Origin: Sinohyriopsis cumingii
Lineage: Eukaryota > Mollusca > Bivalvia > Unionida > Unionidae
Direction: 5' to 3'
DNA: 64,000 nucleotides
Assembly: GCA_028554795.2 (NCBI GenBank)
Contig: CM068831.1
Location: 34,287,644 to 34,351,643, forward strand
Shown here piece after piece: positions 25,433 through 37,318 of the stretch. Position 1 is the stretch's first letter. Each line of letters starts with the position of its first letter. The position numbers were made by a program, and so were the translations under genes. The notes below the pieces were generated by a model. That model ran no database searches. It was not told where the DNA came from and saw nothing but the letters and a program-made list of their open reading frames with translations.

Positions 25433-27523
25433 CTTCTCTCTTTAAGACTCACGCTACTAATTCAACTCCAATGGTAAACATATGGAAACACTATCATATT
25501 CAAAATTTAATAACTTAAAATGTCTGGGTGCTGATGATGAGACTTATAATTCTCCATGCACATCTAACCTTGGTGCAAGCTTATGTGTGGAGAACACCAT
25601 ATGAGCCGAGGCATTTTGTTTATTTGCATGTACATATAATACATGTTATCGATTCTGCACCAAATGAATCAGGTGCTACTTTCATTATTGTGTACTCCTG
25701 AGTCAAGCCTATAAAAATACTAAAATTGCGTCAGTATAAACATATCTATATTTTTTCAAATTACATATAGGATATGCTCTCAAAAGATACTTTTACTAAA
25801 ATTTTAATTTTCATTATTAACCACATATGGACCACCAAACCCGTAAATACTCTATTATTTGTTCACCCATTTCTAGACTGGTTCACAGTTCTTCCGTATA
25901 ATTAGTACCGTGTGTCCTTTTAGCATATCTTTGGTTGCTCTGTTGACAAAATGCAATGTGTATTTTACAAATAGTTCAGTTTTCGTCATGATGTGGGATC
26001 TGGACTCTGGGAGGGGGATTTTGTTATTTGTGAATATTGTTTTGTGGAAATAGAAATAAATAAGAAATATTTTAAAGGACATTTTATATGCCTGCGACTT
26101 ACTTTGGTCAGTTAAACAAGCACAATTAAAAATCATACTATAATCATGCGTATTTTGTCTTTCTGGTGGCAATCTACAGCTATTGCATATTAGCGAGAGA
26201 GAATAAGGCTTGTTCTTGTTGAAATTATACATGATCTAAAAAACAGCTGATCCAAATGTCTGCATATTTGTGAATTAGTACAAAGTAGATTAATATTAGT
26301 AATTAATACGATGGGTAAAAGGAATGATGCCATCATAAGCAATACCAGCTTCTGCAAGTGCAATGAATGAATGATAAAGTAAAAAAAAGATTAAATTAAA
26401 AAGGTTGTCTCCTTTTGTTTCCTTCTTACCTTCATAGTCAAGGAGGTGGAAATGACCAAGCGAATTCGCAGAACTGAGGTAAGGTAAATATATTTCTTCT
26501 ATAATCCAAACGACACCTATCAATCATACGCCAAACTAAAGGGAATTAAATTGTCTTTTCACACTACCTAAAGCATATAAGTTCATTTTAATAGCCAGGG
26601 TCACCAACGAGGAAAACGTTTGAAAGTATTGTTCTTTATATATCGAATGTTATGTAAATAACAAACATTTTTTGTATATTGTTTTGCCTACCTATATACT
26701 TACCTACCTATATACTTACCTACATACCTATATCTCTATATATGTACATATGTACATACTTATGTATATGCATACAAGGGACACATACATTTGTCTCTAC
26801 CAATCATTTAATGAAGCAAAAACGACGTAATCCAATTAAAGTTCCTAAGTTTGAAAACAAAACGATTTTGCGTAATCGGCATGACAATCTAATCTGGTCA
26901 TCGGTACATAATTTTGCCGATATCAAGTAACTTTTGCGAAATTGTGCTCAATGGGCTTTCTTGGGTTGGATGAGCGTACGATTATTTAAACCCAGAGGGG
27001 ACAGACGGAGACTTTAGCGAAGAGGATCAATGTCTAACAGCCCCTGATGCAAGCAATAGTACCATAAAATCGCAACATAAGAAATTCAATCCTTATCGCT
27101 TCCAATTGTCAGTGAGTATAGATAATATAATATAAATATCACGCATAGGGTAATCTACACGCTGTATTCAATATGACACACAGCCATGTTATTCACACCC
27201 ATATTAAATCGGAATAAACATACACCAAAGTAATTTATTTTGCAATTATCATCATTATTCTTTTCTACAAAGTAACGAAGAAAATCAAATAAAATACACA
27301 TACAAATATACATTTATCTTCAATTATCCTATATTTCGTCGCCTGTATAAGCTGATGTTTCTTTGAGCAGAATATGTTTATTACCGAGGAAAATAATTTT
27401 ATCATGGTCCAAATTCAGCTTTCTTTGCTCTTCGTGATCAAAAACAATTGCAACTTTTTTTCATTTTAGGCGAAACAGTAATTTATACAATAGGGAATAT
27501 AGGAGCAATATACTATTTGAGAA
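25433..27523. other. Stretch without recognisable genes
   Basis: Minus-strand frames of 119 codons (25873-26232) and 75 codons (26296-26523) are adjacent and open but show no known motifs. A region of loose TACCTA repeats lies at about 26690-26730. No gene is claimed. Confidence 0.4.
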
Positions 27524-27721
27524 GTGTAAACTCATCTTTGCTTATTATGCATACATACATACACACATACATACATACATGCATACATACATACATACAT
27601 ACGTACGTATGTATGTGTGTATGTATGTATGTATGTATGTATGTATGTATGTATGTATGTATGTATTTATGTATGTATGTGTGTATGTATGTATGCATAA
27701 TAAGCAAAGATGAGTTTACAC
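27524..27721. repeat. Long palindrome with CATA/GTAT arms
   Basis: The unique sequence GTGTAAACTCATCTTTGC at 27524 recurs inverted at 27721, and the arms continue through matched CATA and GTAT repeats to a centre near ACGTACGT (27604). Each arm is roughly 80 bp. Confidence 0.85.
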
Positions 27722-27757
27722 GTAGGTGCGTGCGTACGTGCGTGCGTGCACACATGT

Positions 27758-27798
<41 letters not shown>

Positions 27799-27842
27799 TA
27801 CATATATACATACATACATACATACATACATACATACATGTG
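27722..27842. repeat. Compound microsatellite
   Basis: TGCG-type repeats, then CA, then CATA repeats. Confidence 0.9.
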
Positions 27843-28507
27843 TGTTTTACTGATATTCATCTAACAGCTCATTTAACTTTTCAAACATAGATGAAATTTT
27901 GTATACACAATTTCTAGTGAGAAATAGTCAGAGGCGAATCTATAAAAGTCATTGCAGGGTGGAGGGGGACTAAACAGCTGCGTGAGATCTTAATTTTAAC
28001 CATTTAGTTGCAGAGAAAACAAATTCTCTACGAAACACTTTTATTGTTTGGCTTTCATTTATTTTTACGCGACCTCACCCTCACATGACCAGTCGACGTC
28101 TGCCCCTGATAGAGTATCCAAAATTAGTGATAATTGTATAAACTAGTATGAAATAGCCGATTATCATACACCAAAGCAAATATGTCTTTACAAGTTATTA
28201 TAGGTTGAATATAGCATCGAAGACTAAATATAATTTTAAATTTAATACACAAGCTATTGTTTGCATTATGGGCTGTGAAGAATTCAAACTCACAATAAAA
28301 GATATTTTGAATATTCAGCAATGTGAAATATAATTAATTGAAATTACATGGGTAATTCAAGTGTTGAATAACGATTTATATTCGTTTATTTCCACACTCA
28401 AAAATAGACCAAACTCCTCATGCTTCGTAAAACAACTGATTTAACTTATTAATTTAATTGACGTGTTTATTGCTTTTATTGCTGCTCTCTTCTTCCGTTT
28501 TCTCATT

Positions 28508-28522
28508 TGCTTTCTTGTCTTT

Positions 28523-28566
<44 letters not shown>

Positions 28567-28630
28567 TCGTTCGTTCGTTCGTTCTTTCTTTCTTTCTTTC
28601 ATTCCTTCTTTCGTTCTTTCTTTCTTTATT
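28508..28630. repeat. (TTTC)n microsatellite
   Basis: TTTC repeats with a TTCG variant block in the middle. Confidence 0.95.
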
Positions 28631-28725
28631 TATTTTCGTACCTCCTATTTAGCCCATATGAGTAAGAACATCAAATGTATTCCACTACCAAATCGAATAA
28701 CAAAACTGTTTAAATGTCTTTAACA

Positions 28726-28731
28726 TTTATT
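28726..28731 (-). terminator. Poly(A) signal of receptor gene A
   Basis: AATAAA on the minus strand about 67 bp after the stop codon at 28798. Confidence 0.5.
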
Positions 28732-28797
28732 GCCTAAAGTAAATCATTCCCGCTCTTCTTTCCTCCATTTTCATTGCTTCATTATGTGTATTTTCCC

Positions 28798-29027
28798 TTA
28801 GGTATTAAATGATGAGTTGCTAAGGTAATCATAACAATCTTCATCCATACACGAACTAGCTGAAAACATCCTTGATCGTGGGTCTTTGGTGTTAAAACTC
28901 CGATCCCCATACAGATCGTCATTTGACCAGCTTCTCCGATGTATTCTTTCCATTGCATATGCGTGGTCATAATCATCTCGAGGATAGTCAGCACTCAAGC
29001 ACTGGGACGCACTTCTGGATTTAGAAT
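28798..29027 (-). CDS. Gene A exon 7: C-terminal cytoplasmic tail
   Basis: Acceptor ATCAATAG at 29028, open to TAA at 28798-28800. Phase 1 joins exactly to the preceding exon. Tyrosines occur in DYPRDDYDHAY, DLYGD and CYDYLSNS, set among acidic and Ser/Arg-rich residues, which suits phosphorylation-dependent docking. Confidence 0.7.
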
Positions 29028-32000
29028 CTATTGATGTAAAACAAAATGATTAGGATTAGAGAGTAAGAATTCACAAATTCAAATTGCAAAGTTTGTCAGA
29101 GATTTTGTGTTTATTATTTCTTTGCAGAAATTAACGACTAAGATAATAATTATTAATTTTACAAATATTTTTCGAAGATACAGTCAAGTACAAAAGCGAT
29201 AGTAATTTCTTATTTATATAAGTAAAGAACTCTATCTTTTCCTGACTTTATGTATTTAGATGATATTAGCCGAATCTCTTGAGATAAGAGTTTTTGGCTA
29301 TGCTGTCTATTGTAATGATATGGTGTCTCTCAAATGTCATCACTTTGCGGGAAAGTGTTGTTTCCGTTTTGGCTAAAAAGGCCTTTAAATGGTATTATTT
29401 TATTTACCACAGTGGTAGCTGAAGGTAGATCAAAGTTTTGTTCTGTTATAAATGATTACGAATATCTGCAAAACTCTTAGCACAAATTCCGTCGAATGAG
29501 TAAAGATTAAAGATGTTATGTTATCAGTGCTTTTGTCTTTTTTTTTTTTGTTTATTTTAATATTGGAAGGACGTGATAAGCTGATGCTTTCAATCATATT
29601 TGGATACATTCTGTTTGAAACCTATAATGCAGTTTGGTACAGATTGAAGCGAATCTTATAATAGCATTTACACCAACTAAAGACGCGCGTCGTACGTTTT
29701 ATCAAATATATTTTATATTCGCATACGGTACAACAATTATCATCGATTGTATGACTGCTACGTGTAAATTCATCTTTGTAACATAGGCAGACAAGAATAA
29801 TTTATAGTTTCCACTATCTGAAAAGATTAAGAATCTGATTTAAAAATCTTAACTTGTCTCTCTTCAAGTTTTCAACCTTTGAAACTATGTATCCTCTCTC
29901 CATATTTTTCAGTTAGTGTGTACAATGTTAGTGATGAAATGTTTTATAAGCTGTATGTTATATAATGATGCACTTAATAATTATAAATGTGATAAAATAT
30001 CCAAAACGGGTCAATATGTATATAAAATACCCAACCTCGAAACCGAGTTGGCTCTGGCCTACACGCAAAGACTTTTGAATTGAGGCACTTGACTTTCCTA
30101 TTCTTTTGCGGCAAATTCGCAGCTTTCTTTGCAAAAGGTTTCTCTAGCTGGACGAAACTAGGAGGAGATATTACGTTAACAAAATCGAGGCTTAGCTCAT
30201 CGCTTGATCTTGTTCGGTGACTCTCCATGGTTCTTTGGCTGTTTTTCTTGGCAAATAAAATTGATGGATCGTGTCTTGGTAACGATCTCTTGTCAACTTT
30301 CTTATACGAATAGAAGGAATCGGCAACTATATTTTGTTGTTTATTTTTCTTCTTTACAACAGGATCCGGTGCAGGTGGCCGTAAAGTCATAAATCTGCGC
30401 TGCACAACATAACTGTATTCAAAAGAAGATTGCGATGTACTTCCGATTGATTTCGTGTCTAACAACTTCGAACGAATATATGGTTGTTTTGATTGACAAG
30501 CACTCGACAGTTCATCATATTCATGTATATAGTCATATCCATGAGCAGATTCGGATTGAATTGTTTCAGCCGATGATAAACTAGAATCAATATGCAAGTT
30601 ACATCTTGTATTACCAGATGATTTTGCACAGCCTAACCCTCGTACGCACAGATTTTGATCGTTAAGTTTGACTCTGGCTTGGAATTTATTTCTCTTTAAC
30701 TCTGTACGATCCTTTGAATTGTTTTTCGTCGAAACTGTTCTAGTTTCTTCGGGAATAAATGCACTGCTCGAACGGTAAACGATAGTCTGAATTCCGTTCC
30801 TGTAGAAGAAGCTATGCATCATGCTCATTCGTGCTGCAAATGATAAAACGTAAAACATTGTGCAGAATCATGTAGCGTCTACCTATATTTTGTGTATTTA
30901 ATTTGCAAACGTTTCACAAGAATATGAGGAAAAATACAACTATAGGATAAAACCATTTTCTTGATACTGTATAAAAGGTGAGTAACTTTGATGGTGTGGC
31001 CACTACTAAATCGGAAGTAAAATGTGGTATAAGCCTTTTGTCAGCTAATGACGTGTGTGTAAACCAGTTTGAAAGTTTGTCTAAACCCCAGAAACGCCGA
31101 GAAAGCATGGACTGTAACCAGGTTGCTGCCTTCTTTTTGATATATATTATTTTGTCCAAGTACCTATACTTTGATCTTTCCTTTTTTTTAAATTACTACT
31201 AACTGGATTGTGTAGATGTAGTGAGTTATTTTATTTTACTTCATTTATTAATTTCAATTCATTATTATTATTTAATGAAATAAAGATGTTGGAGATTTAA
31301 GCAAATAGTTGCCTCCACAATTTAAACTTGTGAGACAATGGAAATTCTTTATCTTTCCAAATTAGTAAATACAAATATTGAAGCGACTTTAAAATGTTTT
31401 GTTTTCCAATTTAGGAAACAGCTCGAAAGAAATTAATTCATTTATTACAAACAAATTTTATTATGCAAACAAACCAAATAAATAAAATGCATAGTCTGTG
31501 ATTTATGATAAAGGGACAATATCTTACTAAATATGTTTAATCGTTGAAAAAACAATATCGTGTATGTACTACATATTCTGACGTAAATTAAATTCACATC
31601 AAATTGTGCAATCTAGTTCAAATGTTTATTTATTGTTCAAAGCAGTATAGTTATTAACACTACAAGGTTGTTATGGAAAATTGCACAATATAACTATCGG
31701 ATAAACGTGAGTCATTGGGATAGGACTGTATGCTAAGGTCTGAATATTACAGTTTATGTTAATTTATATGAGAACAGGTTTTCATAAACGTTTATAAATT
31801 CCATAAGGATCATATACTTTCGACAAATGCTATATTTCATTTTTTTTTATAAACATTATGGGGGGTCGATGCAATATTTAAAAAAATACATTTCACCTTT
31901 AGAATATGAATAAACTATCTTCTTTTACGGATGCATTTTGAGGCCGAAAATGAGGTATAATCAACAAATATTATAACCTATTCTGATTCGAAGCTTCCAC

Positions 32001-33003
32001 ACACCAACAACAACCAGACAAGCGGCGAAAATCGTTATCACTAGTGCAGTGATTATGAGCCATGTTGCCTTATCTGGAATGAAATAAATGTACACTAAGA
32101 TTACAGACTTGCTTTGTCAGATTTTAACACAACGAAAAAAAACAAAAAAAACGCACACAGACATGCAAGCATATATATGTAAAGTCTTTGTACATATAGA
32201 TCGAGAGAGACAAAATATAGTCAGACTAAGATAAATATGCATATACATATATACAAATATATATGCATACAAATATTTACATAACATATCTGACCTAATT
32301 CTTTTATTGATTCGATGATTAATTGATCATACGAAAATCATTCCTTATAACAAATACTATACAGCCTAATTAATTATTGTGATTTAACTGATACAGTTAA
32401 CCCTATTTATATCGGTAATTACAGTTAGTGCTAGTAGATAGTGATTGATTAGAAAATTAAACAATACACAATAACGAAATAAATAACATTGTTCGAAGTA
32501 GTATATGTTTGTGTGCGATATTGCATGGAAACTGCACGTAACATATCTATACTTTTTGATACAGGTATCAATTATCCTTTGTAAAGTTCTAAAACGGAAC
32601 AAATCTGTTATTTAAATGGAAATATCTGTTTAATTTATTTATTTATTTATTTCAACTATTAGGTGGACGACGCGAAGTTATTCCACTCAGTAATTTACAT
32701 TTCTCTTACACAACTTATCTGTACCTATATTTGAGCTCCTTGGTGGCGCTACATGTCCAGTCAGGTTGTTATCTGTACAATAAAAAACAAATCCATGGTT
32801 TTATATAGGCTCTCAACAAGATTGTATTTCTTCAACATCTATGCTACCCTTTAAACTCATGGACATTTGCCAAGTGTGAAAAAACCTTTAAGCAAACGGA
32901 GAGAGAGAGAGAGAGACATAGAGACAGAGAGAGACAGAGACAGAGAGACAGAGAACGACAGACAGACAGAGAGATAGACAGAGAAAAAGAGACAGAGAAA
33001 GAC

Positions 33004-33036
<33 letters not shown>

Positions 33037-34029
33037 CAGAGACAGACATACAGAGTGAGAGAGATCTCACAGGCAGCTATCTGTACCGCAGTATTCAACA
33101 AGATTGTATTTCTTCAACATCTATGCTACCCCTTAAACTCATGGACGTTTGCCAAGGATGAAAAATCTTTATGCAAACGGAGAGAGAGAGAAAGACAGAA
33201 AGACAAAGAGAGAGAGAGAGGGAGAGAGAGACAGGGATACAGACAGAGAGACAGAGACAGAGAAAGCGAGAGACAGAGAGAGAGACAGAGAGAGAGAGAG
33301 ATCTCACAGGCAGCTATCTGTACCGCAGTATTCACATTACATTTGTTCAAGGACACTTAATGATAAAACTAAAAGCAAATTTCACACACATGAGAACGAA
33401 AATTCTCCTTTTCTCAACATACAGTTGTGAATATTTTTATTTTCCACTGATCCAAAATTTGTATATGTGCAGCTGTCGTTAGTCGAATTATACATTACGA
33501 CTGGTTGGCTCACTTTGGAATTGGGATTATCAACCCTTACCGAAGGCGTGTTGTTCTCATAAATTATGAATGAAAGTGTGATTGGTTCCCCAAGTCGTGC
33601 CACAAATACGTGACCTGCAAATCAAAATTAATGAAACAGAGGCATGAAATTTGTATAAAAACTAAAGTACAAATAACATGATATAGCGTGGATTATGTGT
33701 ATGATGATGAATATATATTAAATATATTTTAAATTAAAAATACATACAATCTAGATAAAATTAAATGTTGAGTTTCTGGGTAGTTGCTGTCACGTGTGCC
33801 TGATACGTTAACATGCTGACCAACCGGAGTTATTTATAATCAATTACTATACACTAGAACCCAATAGACGAAGTATTCGACGTAATACATGCATATTATC
33901 TCGTATTTGTCCTTTATTTCGTGAGTCGATCATGTAGCTCTGTTTGAGTTCATTACTTTTATAGAACATATTCATTCTTTTATCAGCAACTAAGATTATT
34001 TATTCTGTCTTTGTGAAAAAGTAATTTTG

Positions 34030-34079
<50 letters not shown>

Positions 34080-34082
34080 TAT

Positions 34083-34134
<52 letters not shown>

Positions 34135-36279
34135 GCAAATCAGTATCTAGCTAGCATGAACGTTTTGGATTCTTAGTGAGTCTTTTTCAAAGGGAAAAAT
34201 AAAACACAGACAAGACAAACAAATAAAACAGAACAACGTTTATTTTGTGCGGGCATTTACATGGCCATTTCTAGAGGAATTCAACCTTTTAACTGTATTG
34301 TGTTTCAACTAGTTTATTTCAGCTTGTTGCTCATACTGGAAATATTTGTATTGACCTAGAAATTGATGAGCCATACCGACAGCTGCATATTTAGAAAATT
34401 ATTTAAAAGAAAATGTGTCGGTTCCTTACTGGAAGCTAACTGGACACGCCGCCTTAGACTTTTGAACCCATGAGGTTTCATCCAAAAGAACTAGAAAGGG
34501 ACAATCATAAACAAATAAAATTATCTTTAGAAGCCGGCACATTTTCTTTTAAATAATTCCTATGACTACTATACTAATGAAATATCCGGATATCATTTGC
34601 ACTTACGTAAAATAACAGATGTCGTTAGGGCTCATCAGTTTACACGTCAGTTCATTGTCAGTTTATTGCATTTATCTTAATCAATCCCCTACACACGTGA
34701 ACCCTTGCTGGATCCAGTGCACTTGAAAAGATTGCTATACGCCATATATAAAAGAAGATTGCTAGCCACTTAAATACACGTATCTATGCTTATGTATGTA
34801 TGTCTTCTATAGATAGATATACATATACTCTCCATTTGATATGACACGAAGGTAATATGAATACTTACGAGCGACAAGAACACTTGTATACCCATTCACA
34901 CTGGAATTTTCCTTTACTGTATAATTTCCACTGTCATTAAACATGACATTTAGTAGCAGAAAACTGAAGTGACCATTGTTATTTACGACGCTCTCAATTC
35001 GACCTGTATAATTACTGTTGATAGATATGTTCCCTTTTTGGCCCTTCACTGGCATGTAGAGTACCACATTAGTGAAATGTTGATTACTAGTGTAACCAGA
35101 GAAGTTGATTTCCAAAAGTGTTTTTCCATCCGTTTTAGATATATTAATATAAACAGTACCATTATTTCCATGGACAATTGTCGTCGGATTCAAATCTGCA
35201 AGGATGAACGATGGATCGTGTTAGACATACATGAAACGTGATATTTATGTTAAGTTTATAAATGTTAAGTAACATCGTCTTCAAGAAAAGCAAGTTCGAT
35301 ATGCACACATTTTTACCTTCGAGCATGGGGTCCCGAGTGGTCTAAAGCGCTCTCCGTTACGGATCACTGCCATCTCACCTCTGTCTGTGGCGGATCGAGT
35401 CTCGGAGTTAGAAAATGAGGGTAGTGAGAAAGCTTGTCAGTAGCTTCTCGTGGGTCGACGTTTTTTCCGTGGTTTTCTCGGGTTCTTCCTCCACCATTAA
35501 TAGTGGCCGCCATGTATAGCCTATCGTGTGCTGAAAAATGGCGTTAAAACCTACAACAACAACAACAACAACAACCTTCGAACATTATTTGTACATATAT
35601 GCATACATACATACATATTATCAATTTGCTTTCAAAAAGGAATTCTTTCTTTATGTACGATTGTGAAGGAACGATGAAGTCTTGAGACAAATTTAGTTGT
35701 TTTTTTTGTCAGGATTATCTGGGATATTTCATTCATTGAATTTATCATCTCAGTTTTGGACATATGGTTACTTGACGGACAGCCAGACAGATAAATATAG
35801 CGGGGTTACATAGATTTGTGAGAAGAAAAAAAAATGTCAATGTTTAAATCAATTGTGCTTGTCATAATGCACCAGTCTACATTTGAACGTTTGCGTTATC
35901 ATGTATTCCAAACCAAAGTAATATTAAAATAGGCTTTCAATTTTGCATGAGTATTTATTAGACCATATTTATGAGGATGTTTGGGAGTACATTCTATCAT
36001 TGCTAGTTTACAATAGGTAAAGTTAATGAGCAAGGTTTGTATAAATAACCATAACATATTTGAATTAATAAAATGATGCTTGTCTCAATTATTATTTATT
36101 TTATGCTTAAATATTTTGATGAACAATGCTAGTTACTTCTTGCTCTAAGAATACTGAAAATGTATAAATTTTTCATGAAACACTCGAATTTGCTACCACA
36201 TCTGTCATTTTAACTCACCTTTAGCGTGATCTTTTCCACAGAAAATGAGGCAAAGCGATAACATGGTCACAACATCCAT
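28798..36279 (-). CDS. Receptor gene A: signal peptide, Ig, partial Ig, membrane helix, long tyrosine-bearing tail
   Basis: Model of seven exons: 36219-36279, 34869-35195, 33390-33614, 32725-32772, 31978-32073, 30036-30833 and 28798-29027. All introns have GT/AG ends and all junctions are phase 1. The sum is 1785 nt, giving 594 residues in one frame. It reads as a signal peptide (hydrophobic [12 protein letters not shown]), Ig-like domain 1 with the hallmark NDSGNYTV and many N-glycosylation sites but no cysteine, a truncated Ig-like domain 2, a 16-residue stalk, a membrane helix (LIITALVITIFAACLVVVG) with basic stop-transfer residues, and a cytoplasmic tail of about 340 residues with many tyrosines. 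A CCAAT box lies about 80 bp upstream of the ATG. The tail is unlike that of gene B. Ligand unknown; a recognition or adhesion receptor is likely. The weak third donor (CAT|GTGTGT) is the least certain point. Confidence 0.7.
30036..30833 (-). CDS. Gene A exon 6: long cytoplasmic exon
   Basis: 266 codons open between a TTTGCAG acceptor and a GTTGGG donor. The frame would end 20 codons further on if it were not spliced, and the phase-1 donor joins correctly to exon 7. Product is rich in Ser, Lys and Arg with no globular domain recognised. It has tyrosine clusters (GYDYIHEYDEL, FEYSYVVQ, SFYSYKKV) and a PPAPDP stretch, which could be SH2- or SH3-type docking sites (inference). Confidence 0.7.
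31978..32073 (-). CDS. Gene A exon 5: transmembrane helix
   Basis: 96-bp phase 1-1 exon coding for about 21 hydrophobic residues followed by KLRIRI. Acceptor TTCCAG, donor GTTATA. Not homologous to the membrane exon of genes B and C. Confidence 0.8.
32725..32772 (-). CDS. Gene A exon 4: stalk
   Basis: 48-bp phase 1-1 exon, [16 protein letters not shown], with one N-glycosylation site. Homologous to 48676-48729 of gene B. Confidence 0.7.
32814..33331. repeat. Tandem duplication of about 282 bp with GACAGA tracts
   Basis: Unit 32814-33095 is repeated at 33096-33331. Each contains a purine-rich GA/GACAGA run and ends in a shared ATCTCACAGGCAGC block. Gene B has only one unit (about 48775-48930), so the duplication is specific to gene A. 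Confidence 0.85.
33390..33614 (-). CDS. Gene A exon 3: Ig-like domain 2, truncated
   Basis: Nearly identical to the first 225 bp of gene B exon 3 (50268 downward), then cut off by a deletion of about 1.06 kb that removed the last ~90 bp of the exon, including the segment around KGSYFAW, and much of the intron. A GT at the break could act as a phase-1 donor. If it is not used, translation stops two codons later and the product would be secreted. Confidence 0.65.
34030..34131. repeat. CA/TA compound microsatellite in gene A intron
   Basis: Two CA-then-TA blocks. The copy in gene B (50685-50789) has one longer TA tract. Confidence 0.9.
34397..34558. repeat. Inverted repeat with 27-bp arms, MITE-like
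   Basis: Arms 34397-34423 and 34532-34558 match at 25 of 27 positions and enclose about 108 bp. The same structure is at about 51050-51220 in gene B, so it predates the duplication. No ORF inside. Confidence 0.75.
34869..35195 (-). CDS. Gene A exon 2: Ig-like domain 1
   Basis: 327-bp phase 1-1 exon with TTGCAG acceptor and GTAAGT donor. The domain has several NxS/T sites (NFS, NIS, NYT, NDS) and the FNDSGNYTV motif near its end, the DxGxY signature of an Ig fold. It has no cysteine, so the usual disulfide is absent. Confidence 0.8.
35327..35574 (+). mobile_element. tRNA-derived SINE in gene A intron 1
   Basis: Same family as 9274-9526: head GGGGTCCCGAGTGG, central block, (AAC)n tail. Flanking direct repeats CCTTCGAGCAT (35316-35326) and CCTTCGAACAT (35575-35585). 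The same insertion is in gene B (52032), so it predates the duplication. Confidence 0.85.
36219..36279 (-). CDS. Gene A exon 1: signal peptide
   Basis: ATG at 36277-36279, 20 codons plus one base, donor GTGAGTT. The hydrophobic core [12 protein letters not shown] followed by GKDHAK is a typical signal peptide. Identical in gene B (52958-53018). Confidence 0.75.
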
Positions 36280-37069
36280 GACTTTGCACTACAGTGCAGT
36301 GTGTTCTATGCAGTCATGACTAATGATTGTCTAAGGCATCATACGTGCTCTTAGCCAATGGGAAAATGAGTATGACAAAAAATAGTGTGTACATCTTCGT
36401 AGGTGATACATCAACACATTTCGTACTTTCTTCCAATGCAGTATCACAGGCAGTTATAATACTTGGATCTTATCGTTCTATAGGAAATCCTTTTCTACAC
36501 CCTTTATCCGCTCGTAGTTATGAGCGAACCTGATAACACTGAAATAGTAAGACTTAAGCAGAGTTCTAGTAATAATAACTGATGAAACTATGATATACAT
36601 GAAGTTTGATGAGTTAAAGAAATTACATTTTCGTTTTAGTGTATATGATATTTGGGTGTTTATAAAACAAAGACAAAATAAGGAAACATTTAGAGATTAG
36701 ATAAAAAATAGCCAAACACGAGGACATGATTCAGGCTGGTACCCTGAGGTCTAAGCTTCTTTACTCACTATCGTGGACTGAGAAGCATTTTATGTAACCC
36801 ATCCCCTCCTATATGATTCACTGAAACCAATCAGTTTAGGTGTTGTTCAAACCAGGAGTATTTACGTAATTTCGATTGAGCTGAGTGTGTGCAAGGACAC
36901 AATGCAATCCAAATAATATTTCTTGGTATCATTTATATTTTACGTATCGTGTTTCTCTTATTTATGGCATGCGTATTGTATGTACTTTGGAGGGAACAAA
37001 CCCATTTTGTTGTAAATGCGTGTGATTTTGATTATTAACGTAGCTTCAACCGAAATAAAAGTCACAATA
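36280..37069. promoter_or_regulatory. Upstream region of gene A
   Basis: An inverted CCAAT box (CCAATGGG at about 36355-36362) lies close to the start codon and is kept in gene B. No clear TATA box was seen. The rest is non-coding. Confidence 0.35.
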
Positions 37070-37318
37070 CTACGCTGTCTGCAGTGAGGCAGTTAATAAT
37101 GGTGTCTACCACTGGATCATTATGCCGCAGATACGTAACATGATGTAACACCCATTCACATTCTCCCGACACTACGCCAAACAGTCCTAACGCTAACATC
37201 TTAATGCTGAGCGCCTAATGGAGCGGCTGTTAGTACCATTTGTATAAGTCTTTGGTGTGACTCGGCTGTTGTCCGAACCCGCATCCGAAGTGGACGATCT
37301 AACCACTAGGCCACAGTT
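37070..37318 (-). mobile_element. tRNA-derived SINE (second family)
   Basis: Minus-strand head GTGGCCTAGTGGTTAGATCG with B box-like GCGGGTTCGGAC, followed by a conserved-looking body. The same insertion is in the other duplication copy (about 53815-54058). 3' limit approximate. Confidence 0.65.

Noticed and set aside
27448-27864. His-Thr-Tyr and Cys-Met-Tyr repeat frames on both strands
   Set aside because: Readings of the CATA/GTAT palindrome, not a gene.
28458-28723. Phe/Leu/Ser-rich frames at the TTTC repeat
   Set aside because: Translation of a tetranucleotide microsatellite.
33090-33340. CRISPR-like repeated array
   Set aside because: The repeats are simple GA/GACAGA tracts in a tandem duplication, without equal spacers, in animal DNA.
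32844-33482. Ser/Leu-rich and Arg/Glu-rich frames over GACAGA tracts
   Set aside because: Low-complexity readings of purine repeats inside gene A's intron, on both strands.
34141-34200. Second hammerhead-like motif (GACTC stem with AAAAC)
   Set aside because: On the minus strand the GAAAAAGACTC…GAATCC stretch lacks the CUGANGA core, so it is not a supported ribozyme.
34969-35241. 90-codon plus-strand frame opposite the Ig1 exon (also 51674-51946)
   Set aside because: Antisense shadow of the Ig1 exon.
37270-37318. A tRNA gene on the minus strand
   Set aside because: A and B boxes are present but no full cloverleaf with acceptor stem. It is part of a SINE that recurs in copy 2. The same holds for the heads at 9526, 24640, 35327 and 52032.
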